Assembly: GCF_000006565.2 (NCBI RefSeq)
Contig: NC_031480.1
Span: 2,000,144 to 2,064,143 of the forward strand
Length of the DNA: 64,000 nucleotides
Direction of reading: 5' to 3'
Source of the DNA: Toxoplasma gondii ME49
Taxonomy: Eukaryota > Apicomplexa > Conoidasida > Eucoccidiorida > Sarcocystidae
In this document: positions 1-11,200 of the stretch, piece by piece
Layout: each line of letters starts with the position of its first letter
Numbering within the stretch: the first letter of the stretch is position 1
Program-made: the position numbers and the translations under genes
Notes under the pieces: model-generated
What the model was told of the DNA's origin: nothing
Seen by the model: the letters and a program-made list of their open reading frames with translations, nothing else
The model's database searches: none

Positions 1-3000
1 GAATTTGTTCTTCCAGACTGGACCGGTTGATGCGGCTTTGCTCCGACTGTTTCAGCTCTTCGAGGCGAGCCCTGATGCGGTACTCTTCTTGCCGTATGTC
101 TTCTTCGTAGACGGCTTCACGTCGATCCTTGAAGAGCTCTACATCAGCGACCTGGACGAGACACCCGCACAGCCGGAGATTGAGGGGAAACCCCGGAGTG
201 AAAAACGGAGAAAGTATCACTAGAATGAAGGCGCTCGAAGGTGGGGTAACCGACGCCGAAAAGCGCGCACAGCAAAAATACTGAACGGAAGAGCGGTCGA
301 AATTCGCAGTCGCCAGAGGCGGTCAAACTGAGAAGCCAACCCGATTCACCCACAGGCTGCCGACGACGCCAGTGAATCGATGTGTTTCAAAAAAAAACTA
401 CACCCCTTTTCAAAAAGATGCATGCTTGTACACACGAGAAGTGGAAAATATGTTGAAACAGTTACGTGTTGATACTCGAAAAATCGAACTCTGATGGCAT
501 CTCGCCAGCACACACCAAGGTGGACGCCTGAAAAACAAGAACATCTTTCTCTCAGCGCTAACATGCAGTCTTCGCTTCCGACACTCCGTGCAGAACACGG
601 TTAGTGAAATAATGAAAGTAAATTTGAAGTGTGACTTTGGCAGTCCTTCGTTTACAGCTTGTTCCGTTATATTCAGACGCATCCTGTTATATTCGACGAC
701 CAGTTGTGTTTATGAATACGCTTGCAGGTCAAGAGGGAAACAACTCAGACCACAAACTCGACGACAGACCAATGGCATTTACGTCTTTGGCAGTGCTGGA
801 GTCGACCAAAGCGTGTGTGTGTGTGTTCCAGTTGCCCCGGCGGTGACGTTTTCCCTGCCTCTCTCGAAGGAAAGAGCCTCGAACCGATTAAAAGCAGACC
901 AGTTTATGTTTCTCACTTACATGGCGGTCAATGGTGACATTGACACCCCTGGAGATGTCATCCAGCTCGCTGGCCAGGGCGACTGACGTGTCCGACGCGT
1001 TCAACATGGCAAACGAGAGGTCGACTACGTCCTACCAGAGCACGGAAAATCAAAAGGCCACTGTCCAAAGCCAGCGTACTACAGTATCTCCCTGCTTCCA
1101 CAAGACTGCTTTTTGCCGGAGGCCTACCGAGACGCCGACAAACGCCGGTCGCTCGGCCCTTCGATCAACCTTTTTGCCTCGCGAATGACGGAACAGGAGA
1201 CGGAGAACACGCAAACGTTTGAGCTCGGAGATGACCGATGCTCGCGTTTCCACTTTTGTTTTTCTTTTGCCTGGTTTCTCAACGCTCTCCCGTCTCCACT
1301 TCACAGCGACTGAAGCGCGTACAATGCAGTTTCGAGGCGCACCGGAGAAACCCAGGAAAGTAACCGGACTCCCCTCTCCCCTGTGTCCCGCAAGACAGTC
1401 TTCATGAGATGTGCCCGAACGAGGGAACCTCGGATTGAGATACAACCCGCAGGTAAACGAGCCACCGAGTGATCACCGCAGAGCGTTCAACATGAACACG
1501 TGGAGTCTGCGATACTACACCTCCGTCCATCAGCCTCTCTCTGTTTTGACAGTTGCCAGCTGCTCAGACCGAAGTCGAGAACTCCCTTTGTGAGAAACAT
1601 TTTGGTTCCTCTTACCCTCCGAAGCGGCGTCAACCTCTGATTCACAGCTTCTCTGAGCTGACTCTCGAAGAGCGTGCTGTTCGTGCGAACGAACGTAGAA
1701 ATGCGAGAGTCCATAACGTTGACGGCATTCTCCAGCTGCTCCAGAAAAGTTCTGTGAGGGAAATTCCGGCCTGACCAAAGAAGCAGAAGATACGGTGAAC
1801 GATGGGCATGCAGCCTATGAAAGGCAAGATAAACCACAGTACAAAGAATGGTTATATTGTTTCACAAACCAATCCGGTAGTAAGGCGCAATGTGGGAGCC
1901 TGTTTACCCTACACGTGCGTAGCTTGTGGAAGAGCGCTACCTCCCCACGCGTTGTACCTCCCCCAAAGCAAACACAAGCACAGAACAGAGGGAAGCCCAC
2001 ATTATGTCCACATTCACGTAGTATTGTGAGCAACCATACAGGCGCCAGCCTCAACAGTAGCGGCTGAACTAAAGGAGAACCGACAAAGTAAGCAGACCAT
2101 CTGGCTGCAAAACATCGCCCGCAAAGCGGTGAACAAAGCTGCGTAGATCCACGCACTCGGTTTAATGGACGAACGAAACACGCAGCAGTTCGGAGAGGGC
2201 AGTGTGGGAACACCCGAAAGAGACGACACAGTGAAGCCACGAAAGAAAAACGGTGGGCCGGAGAAATCTCCAACACATCGACTTTTCCTGAACGAACAGT
2301 GGAAGTCGAATTTCACATGAAAATTCAGTTACGCGGTACAGATAGTCGAGTTCTTTACACTTTCTGCACACCACCACTCCAGTGATGTGCTCTAGACAGC
2401 TGACAGTGTTGGATTTCACTATCCTACGGAATATTTACGTTCGCGAATGTCTCTCGATAACGAGCTGTTTTCCAGGTCCAGAAGGGTCCGGCTCGGGGGC
2501 CGACCCGTGCGGGTCGAAGACAATCGAACATTCTCTTTGCGTTCTGAGTTGATCCCCGGACGTCTTGTCCGGGCCGACACTGGAGCCTCTCCGGACTCTC
2601 CGATTCTCGTTCCATTGACGGAAGAAACTGACCTCCGGCGGCGATCTGTTCAAACGCCTCGACGCTGCGTTGCGGACGTAAATCGACAAGCGCAGACCGG
2701 TACATTTGCATGTCGCCTACAACGCCGTCAAGTTGTTTCTGAAGCCAGTCGATGTCGCCGGTGAGTTTCGAAACTCTCTTCTGCAAAGATGCCTCCACCT
2801 TTTCCACAGCTTCAGCTTGGCTCTCGAGCTCCCACCCCTCCGCAGCGTCGACCTCCGGTTCGGTTACGCTTCCGAAAGAGCCATCCCGTTCGCTCCCAGT
2901 AGGCGCTGCGCTCTGCGGCAGACCGGACTTGAGGCTCGTCAGCAACTGGGACGTATCGCTCGACGCTTCCTGCTGGAGACTGTCCTGGTGCGTCTCCGGG

Positions 3001-3755
3001 CTCGTCTCCTGGAGTCCAGAAGACACGGCGGATATCAAACGAGGAAACGCAGGCTTCGCCTTTCCAGGGGCAGACGGTCGCGCGGTCCGTGCGCCCTTCT
3101 TCATCTCAGAGGAGCCACCGTTCCAGGACCCCCACAGCTGCTCTCCACTATTGTCTAGAGCCGACGAAAGCCAACCATGGAAACTGAGCTGGCTAGGCAG
3201 AGGGAGCCGCGCATCCCGCGAAAGAGTACGCGAAGCAGAATGTTTCGACGTCTGGCTGATCTCCATCCCTCTCCCCGCCACGCTCAGGGACGAGTCTTGC
3301 TCTGGTGTTTCATGTGGCGGTCCTTGCTGCGTAGCATTTCCTTTTTGCTTTGCCTGGGTGCTGGGGACCGAGGAGCTCGACGCGCCCCGCGTTCTCCCTT
3401 CGGAGTGGCCTGGCGCCGGAGCTCCTTTACCCCGTTTCTCAATGGTCGTTTCGGATTCATCCGTGGTCGAATGTTCTGGGGAGGTCGCAGACGCAACTGC
3501 CGCTAAAGTCGCAGGCAAGGCAAGTGGTGGTTCTCCGTACACGCCATCGGGTCGAGAGAAAGACCCAGCAGAAAAGCTCGAGAGGGCTGGACTGGAGAAA
3601 GGCGTCTCAGAAGGCAAACAGAAAAAAATGGTAACGAGAGGAAGAACGGTGCGCAACGAAAACAACCCGGATTTGACACAGACTAGAAAAGAAGCACCAT
3701 CTGTCCAACGGCCCACACCGGCTGCCTCCGGCACTGGGGGCGACTTCCCTCCCAT
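1..3755 (-). CDS. Signal-anchor coiled-coil protein, 5' part of a multi-exon gene
   Basis: Function not recognised. I read four exons on the minus strand: 3755-2633, 1770-1616, 1031-921 and 151 to beyond position 1. The phases join correctly (1, 0, 0). The start is the ATG at 3755. Residues about 29-48 are a hydrophobic segment (LFSLRTVLPLVTIFFCLP core) that could be a signal peptide or anchor. Next comes a Ser/Pro/Gly-rich low-complexity stretch up to about residue 300. From there the protein turns helical and charged, for example DIDWLQKQLDGVVGDMQMY, FLEQLENAVNVMDSRISTF and, in the last exon, EEYRIRARLEELKQSEQSR. Donors are GTCAGT, GTAAGA and GTAAGT. The acceptor of exon 3 is TAG, not the commoner CAG. 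About 513 residues are visible and the C-terminus lies outside the window. The weakest junction is the first donor (GTCAGT), and an extra small exon in the 860-base first intron cannot be excluded. Confidence 0.7.
812..826. repeat. (GT)n microsatellite in an intron
   Basis: A short alternating GT run lies in the 769-base intron between exons 3 and 4 of the minus-strand coiled-coil gene. Confidence 0.75.
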
Positions 3756-5566
3756 TCTTTCACAGGGGAAGCTTTACAGGCACAACAGTCAGGCAATGAA
3801 AGTCATGGAACACAGACAGTAGGGAGAGAACAAACCATGCGCCAACTGACCGAGGGACAGCTGCCAACGGCCGAGCGTCTCCGTCCCTACTAGTGCAGGC
3901 GTATCAAATGAAGATAAACGCCCTAGAAGACAGTCCGTTTTCTGCCATTGCCTCCGTTCTTAGACTTCCAACTTGTGCGAAAGACTAGTTCTTCGGCATC
4001 ACTTAAAAACGAGCAGTGACCCCCGACTGTGGTAATGGGTCTTGCGGGGGAAGTCGTACTCTATAAGGGTGGTGGTAGTATCCGAAGTGCAGGGAGAGAA
4101 ACGGTAAACAAACAGCGACGGAGAGTCTCCCAGTTCATTTCCAAGAAGGGGTTTTCGAAACAATGTCGTGAGCCTAGAGAAAGCCAAAACAGAAAACGTT
4201 CATCGACGCCACCAGCACACAAATCGAAGGTCGCCGTGGCACGGGTGACACAGGGTTTAGCCAATCCTCGCCGGTAACTACGGAGACGTCATAGAAGAGA
4301 GAAACACGTACTGTAGTCGAATCGGATCTGACGACAGTCTTGCAGAATCTTCAGCGATGGGCTTACAAAAGCACCGGAGACAAGAATTGAGGTTTCTGAC
4401 GCGCACAGCGGCAATCCGTCAAACTTTGTGCGCATGCAAACAACAGCGACGCGCCGCTAGTACGCACCGGTCCCGAAGAGAATCCTGCGAACGCGCGTCG
4501 TGTGTGTGTTCCGCAAGGTTCTCTTGAGTCGAGATGTGTGCCCTCTCCTCGTGGTGTAAATCAATGCGGACAGAAGATACAGTTTTGGATTTTGGCTCCT
4601 CTCGACGGAATTTTAGTGTATCTTACGGAGAGGCTCCTCTCCAGGTGTCGCGCCGACGCTTAAGTTGCTGTCACAGTGCTAATCCATCGTCGATCGGATA
4701 ACGGCGTTGAAGTCCCCGGAGAGTGTGAATTTTTTAGAGACATGTACTGTTGCCTCTACGCGAAGGAACAGTTGCTCGCACTGCGTGTATCGGTGTTTTG
4801 AAATTCCTCGTGAGCATGGAAAGGGATGTGGCTAAGACCGTCGTTCAACTGCAAGTATCTTCGTGTTGATGCCGCGTCGGTCGGGGACTTGTGGAGGCAT
4901 GCTCATTGAGCTTCGGGGGAAGGCAGACTTGATCAATCGGGATGTGATCAATTGTGGCACCTTGGTTAAAATACATTGGAAACCCTTCTCATGGTTGACC
5001 TAGACGATGTCACGGTAACGTCGCAGAGTTAGAAAAGCAGGTGGGGCTGATTACATTTCGACTGTCACGCGTGCGCCGCTGGTGGAAGTTGTGCCTTTCG
5101 CTTCTGCACATGTGAATCTGGTTTGGTAGTTAGTGAGCAACCGTTTCTGCCCTGCCACTGTACTCACACAGTTCACTGCAAAAGTCGCGAATTTCTCTAA
5201 ACATGGCACGAACCAGCTCAGGCCTGGTGCTAATTAGCAAAAGGGACCTGTAGAGTATGGTGGATGGTCGGTATTACTAGATTAACTTTGAAGCGCCTGC
5301 TGCAGTCGCATCGCGATCGGAAGAAGCGAAATCGGAGAGGCAACTGGAAGGAAAATTATACGGTTTTGGGTCCGGAGACAAGTAGATTTGTTTCCATCTC
5401 GCTCTCTGAAGCGACAATTTTGCATCTAGAGTTGGCTGATTTACCACACAGCGCATGTCCACTCTTCACACGCAAACTCAAAAACAGTTTGACAGGCTCC
5501 CTCCGAAGAACAAGTAGTGAGACGTGTGTGGTCGACGCTATGACGAATGAAACCGCGTTTCTATAG
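3756..5566. other. Intergenic, no gene seen
   Basis: This stretch separates two minus-strand genes. It should contain the upstream region of the coiled-coil gene starting at 3755 and the 3' flank of the gene ending at 5567. The open frames here are short and show no splice-consistent coding pattern or recognisable motif. Confidence 0.5.
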
Positions 5567-6391
5567 TTATGAACGTGACGTCTGGGGCCAACGCCTCTTG
5601 AACCAAAGCGAATCGGAAAGGTAGGCGACGTCCTGAATTGGTTCGTCTTGGGCGAATGAGGTGTTTTCGTACCGATCTGTGGATCCTGCGGAGTAGCACG
5701 TAGGGACTGTGCTGGCCCATCCAGGCTGTGACATACAGACTGCTCCTTTGCAGCACGGCAACGGTCCGACACATATCCCTCCAACAGTGACGCAGCCTTC
5801 GGGACGCAGTTCCCTCTCTCCTTTACCAGGGTTCCACATCTGTTTCCGATTCGCCTGCTGATCAGTGGAAGTTGAGACCAGCGGTGAGCCACCAGAAATG
5901 CAACTCAACGGCGATGCCATTGGAAGCTCAACCAAGGAACAAATTGGGGATAATGGAGGGAAGGGAGGGGGGAAGGATCCGGACAACCACGGAGGAAATA
6001 TCCAGTCGATGTCGGACCCACCAAAAGAAAACATGACGCAGGTACCCGTGTCGTGGTTTTTCAGGCAAGTCACTGCAGTTTGCCTTTGGTCGCCACTCCT
6101 GTCATCGTAGGTCCTCGCAAGTTCTTCAGCGCTTGCCAGCCACTCAGCGGCAGCATCCTCTCGGTCCCACAGAAAAGTGCTTCGGGGCAAATGCGGATCC
6201 TCTTTGAAATATTGTGAGGCCGGGTGGGAATACTTCCTCGGTGGGGGGAGACCCTCCGCGGTGGCCTCGCCCAAAACACCAGCCTTCTGTAGGAACAGAA
6301 ATACGACAAGTACAATATTTGCTGCTAGACAGAAGCAGAGTAGGGATATCACTTGGTTTGCTGACAGAGATGTAAGGATCCATGTCGCCAT
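5567..6391 (-). CDS. Membrane-anchored protein with C-terminal knottin-like cysteine module
   Basis: Exact function unknown. The frame is open from 6613, but I choose the ATG at 6391 because it places a strong hydrophobic segment (about residues 9-36, with VISLLCFCLAANIVLVVFLF) right at the N-terminus, as in a signal anchor. That gives 274 residues. A middle part rich in Trp, Asp and Arg contains two cysteines. A Pro/Ser-rich linker follows. At about residues 198-232 there are six cysteines spaced C-x6-C-x5-CC-x4-C-x12-C, the spacing of inhibitor-cystine-knot (knottin) peptides. The knottin call rests only on spacing and glycine/proline content, and the fold family is functionally very broad (protease inhibitors, ligands, antimicrobial and ion-channel peptides). 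The C-terminal 40 residues are polar. An intron within the Pro-rich linker is possible, but I found no phase-consistent pair. Confidence 0.55.
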   Translation of the reverse strand: MATWILTSLSANQVISLLCFCLAANIVLVVFLFLQKAGVLGEATAEGLPPPRKYSHPASQYFKEDPHLPRSTFLWDREDAAAEWLASAEELARTYDDRSGDQRQTAVTCLKNHDTGTCVMFSFGGSDIDWIFPPWLSGSFPPPFPPLSPICSLVELPMASPLSCISGGSPLVSTSTDQQANRKQMWNPGKGERELRPEGCVTVGGICVGPLPCCKGAVCMSQPGWASTVPTCYSAGSTDRYENTSFAQDEPIQDVAYLSDSLWFKRRWPQTSRS

Positions 6392-6613
6392 AGTTGCGCG
6401 GGTGAATAATGTACAAAAAGACGGATTTCGTGCAGCGCTCGGTGAACCATCTTTGTCGCAAGCGTACCAGCGTTTCGGACGCCCCAGCATAGCGTAGCTA
6501 ATGGCGAAGATGTTGGAATCGACCAGTACCGTGGTCGTTACGCTTGCGTTGCCGATACGCTGTCCTGGTTGTATTTCTAACCATGCTTTGCAATCACAAA
6601 CAACCACCGGCAT

Positions 6614-8268
6614 CTGGCAGATATTTCAATGGGCGCGCACCTTATAGCACAAGCCGTGAGTTTGATTCATCGTTGTGCTCTTTTCAAAACAACACTCTGC
6701 TTTGGGGGTTCATGGATAATGCGTTGGCTAGACAATTCTGGGGTAGCGAACGAGCTTAGTCAACGCCTCTCAATGGTCGGTAGTCAGCCAGAGAAACAAT
6801 ATAACCAGGCTCGAAGGGAAATCCCTTGTTTAGTTTTCACATCTTTTGAGCCAGCTGAGTCGCGTGTACACAACCATGCAAACGACCTTTTCGCACGAAG
6901 GATCTTCACTTTCGTAATGCATAGTACTGGAATCGCTTCCCCATGCGGTTAACCAGAATAGAAAACGAGCGAGCTGGCAGCGAGAGTGTACGCCACGGGG
7001 AAGTCGACACGTTATCTTATGCATAGTCGTGTAACTGTAACTATGGCAGAGCATTGCTCTTCAAGTGGCACGAATTCTTCAAAGCAAATCTGAGAAGTTC
7101 CTCGTTGCTGATCGGGACATCTTCAGCCGTGTTGTATAGGGAAGTGGCGTTTTCTGGTGAGGAGACAAGGAACGTTCCCCAAAAATTTCAAGATCAGGAA
7201 GAGGGAACAGAAGGCAGCCAGGAGCTAGAGGAGAATGGAACACATAGGCAGTGGCACAAGTGGATAGGAGTTTCGCTAAGTATGTATGTTGGATGTACCT
7301 TGTCAATCAACTGTACAGAATGTCTCACACTCGTTGACGGAGACGGAGCCATGCGTTGTCTTAAAGGCTCAAATGTCGAAAGAGCGACTCACGCAGGTTT
7401 CTTAGAGTGAAATGGAGTCAGCAGTCTGTCATCCACCGAAGCAGAAGTCAAAGGGGTTACACCTGCGGTAGATCGTAAGTTTGGAGGATTGTAAAACTGC
7501 AACGGAGAAAGGCACCGTGTCTAAGGTCTCAATAGGTTTCATGTGGTGTGTCATCAGCCCTTGTTGATGTGGCTCTCTCTCTGGAGTCACTGCAGATCAG
7601 AGAGTTAAACCTATTTTCTATTTTCATGTCTGCGACGTTGCGGTTTGGATCGCTTGACAAGGAAAAAGGTCTGAGTGCTACACAATCATCTCTCCTCTTT
7701 CTACAGTCTCTGAAGGGCTTTACGGGTCATATTTGGGCGTTTCTGTAACGACCAAGCACACTCAAACGCCGCGCTGATGGACAAATCTAGGAAGCCATCG
7801 GAATGTGTGGCAACTGTTTTTTAAAACAGTCGTGCGTATCCTTTACGTCAACTACTGCTGCCGTCTGTCGGGTCGTGCGTAGATTACAGTGACTGGCATC
7901 CACTCGGACCCCAATGGTTTCGTTAAGTTCACAAGATTAGCTAGAAGCAGGTGTGTCACTTCACGCACTGACAAGTGACATGCTTGCAACAGCACAAGCA
8001 CGACACTGCTGAGGCCTATCCCAGAACAGCAGCTATTCCCCCACGAGCCAGATTGTCAAATTCATTTTCAGTGCCTGCACCATCTAAAGGCGCCTTATAC
8101 ACAAGAGGGGGAAGTATGAAGTTTTTCGTCCCACACGCTACATCCTTGAGGTGCGTTTTGCTGCTTGGTTTATGCCACATCACGTCTGTAAGGCTCCGAC
8201 AGTCACCACCATTTCACTTGATATAAAGCAACCCAGTCGGCGACGAATGTCGTTCCACATTTTCGTCT
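6614..8268. other. Intergenic, no gene seen
   Basis: This lies between the start of the knottin-like gene and the stop of the exostosin gene. Several frames of up to 118 codons exist, such as 7054-7410 on the plus strand. None has a recognisable domain or credible splice partners. Most of it is probably the upstream region of the knottin-like gene and the 3' untranslated region of the exostosin gene. Confidence 0.45.
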
Positions 8269-11200
8269 TCATCTGCCTCCCCATCTTTCTCCAGGAACTT
8301 TGTTCGCCTGGTCTTCGAAGAGGGGTGATCGCATAAGTGTCTCAAGCAGTGCGAGTCTCCCGGCATCAACCACGGAAGAGTTGAGCGCATCTCTCCAGAA
8401 AGCCTTCGACGGAGAAAGGGCTTTCCTTTGATGATTCCCGGTGCTGGAAACAAGGGACAAGTCGTAGAGGAAGTGTTGACGCACTTTCCACAGCATTTGC
8501 TGCTTCTCTAAGACTTGGTTGTCCGGAGTCAGCGCGAGAATAAGAGAAGTGTATGGCGCGCGGCTGAGGGGAACGAAGACAGCCATTTGGATCCAGTCAA
8601 AGAGGCAGCCACCAGGGAGCCACAGCTCCTCTTCGCCTGAAGAAAATCAGCGAGGAGAGGACCGAATGCATCGGCAGGGTACAGAGAGAGTCTGGAAGAC
8701 GATGAGTCAAAGCACATTCACAGAAAGCTTTTTGAAAAATCAAGCAGAAGCGAGAACGAGCCGTACACCCGCACTATGCTTGCTGTTTCCCTCCTTATCG
8801 ACAGCCGTTTCTTGTTCTCGCCTTCTTGTGCTGTTTGTCGGGCGTGTCTGCATGTTCATCGCTTCTTTTCTCACCTCCAATTATAACGGGGATGCACGCG
8901 TGGGCGACGGCTTCGAATATACACATTGAGGGTAGCCAGCCTTCCTGGGGACACAAGCAGAAAGTCGCTCTTGAAATGAAGAAACTCTTCGTTGCGGCGT
9001 GCATCCAGGAACGAAACTTCCTCGTGTTTTCTGGTCCTCTCGTAGATGGTCTCCTCGCTTCGTCTGCCGTGGCCTCTTGAAAGCTACGGGCCTCTACACT
9101 TTCCTCTACCATCTCATCGTGAATCGGGAAACCTTCGGTGTGGCTGTTCGAAGCCGCCTGTTCACTCGCTGGCTCTGTCGCATTTCTTGGCGAGGTACGC
9201 GAGTTGCTGGCCTCCGGTGGCAACACCATAAGCTCGAGATCCAGGAACTCTAACCGGTCCTGGCGCGTTGCCTGTTTTCCACTGTTGTCTGGTTTCTCAT
9301 TCGCATCGCCGCCTGCGTCACCTGCCTCGGGAGAAAATGGCAAGAAAACTCTCCCTTCCTCGCGGCTCATTTCCGTCGCTCTTTGGAAATCCCGAAGGAC
9401 CAGATGGGTCAGAGGCCCTCTGGATTCTGCGGGCGAGAACAGCACCACATCGAATTCTCGTCTTCCGAACAACAGAGCTCGAGGCTTCTTCTTCTTCGCT
9501 GCGCTGAGTCGCAGATCTCCACTGCCGCGTTTCTTCGACCCTTCCGCTTGTTCTCCCGGACTTTCGCCTTCCGCCTGCTTTCGGCTCTTCTGCGTCCCTC
9601 TCATCCTTGGAAGGCTTTCGTTCTCATCATTTCCTCTCTCCTTCGAGCTGAAGGTGAGCTCGTCAAACCCGAGCTCGTCCGCTGCCGTCGGCGAATGCCG
9701 AGACAGAAGCCGAGAAAACGATGTGACGTAGGGAGAACCGCCAACGCCGGCATCGACGATCTTCGCCACCAGGCGCTGCATGCGCTGGACTCGAAAAACG
9801 GATACCGGGTTCAGTGTCTGTCGGAGCTGCTCGTCCAATTGCTCAGCTGTCTCCACGCCTAAGGGTCCGTCGCTGCGCGCCAGCGTGTCAGCCAGCTGGG
9901 TTGCGTCCTTCAGGCTCTTCTCTCTTTCCTCCTGCTTCCCGGGATCATCGACAAGCTCGTCGCTGTCTCCGAGAGGACCGAAAAACGAGAGCGGAGAAGA
10001 AGAGAGAACTTCAGGAAGCAGCACCCAAGGTACAAGGTGCAACAGGAACGCCGCTGCAAGCTCACATGCCCCCTCGGCCTCCTTTGCGACCGACCGGCTC
10101 GTTTGCCTCCACTCTGGTCGCTCCTCTCTCCCCGTTGCATGCGTTGCCGGCCTTCGTCTGCTAGAGACAGTGAGCGAGGCAAGCTGAATGACAGTCACTG
10201 GAGGAATGGCAGTGTCCCGAGTGGGGTCGAAGCCCCTCGCAAAAAAAGGGGTCCGTGTATTCGCTTGGGCAGAAGGCAAAGAACCAGGAGTCACCATTGG
10301 TGCCTCGAAGAAAAGCCGAAGAGGCCCACGCGTCGACTGCAGCTTGCTTTCTTCTTTCTCCCCAGGCCCCAGTGAGGCCGCTAAAGCAGAGAGTGAGTTC
10401 CAACTCTGGAATGCGGAAGGTGCGACAAATGAGAGCTGAGGAGGCGCAATCGGGGACGCCACTCGAGCGTCCAGAACGAAGCGCGCAACCGTCATGGCTC
10501 GTCTTTCATTTCTACCCAGGCCTTCCGCGCTTTTCCTGGCCGTCCGCGATTGATGACTTTGGTCGATCTGTTCCATATTCGCTGCGGTCTTCTCCAGGTT
10601 CTGGGAGTCATTTTGCTTCAGTGTCTGCGGGTCAGCTCCCCCCTGCTTTGATTCGACCTCGGTCTGACTCTGGGGGTCGACACGCCCGCGTGTCTCTGGG
10701 AAAAACGACGTCACGACGGACACAGGGAGAGATGTGACCCAAATGCGGAGTGCACTGGACAGGGAGACAGCGCCGGAAGACACGCCGGTGACAGCTGTCA
10801 GTGGGTGCCTCCCTTCCCTCTCTATCTTCGCTGAAGCCGCGTCCCCAGTTGCCAGCAGAAGAGCCGAGTGCAGCGCAGCGCCTTTCAGAGCCGCCCCGAG
10901 GGCGACGTCGCCTGAACACGCCAGACCACAGCAGCCAAAAAACACCAGCGTCGTCCGAGGAGAGGATTCACGTGCGACCTTCTCAGCTGTGACCTGTGTG
11001 ACTGCTACTCTTCCCAGGACTAAGATACGCCACTGGCTAGGTACCTATAGTCGCATTAGTACACGAACAGGAGATCGGATCTCTCATAGCTGGATTCCCC
11101 CTGAGTATTCTAGAAACTGAAGTGTCTCGGTTTACTTGAGTGAGACGGTCCACCTATGAATGGAGCTCTGTGTGACACACGATTCACACAAACCATCTCC

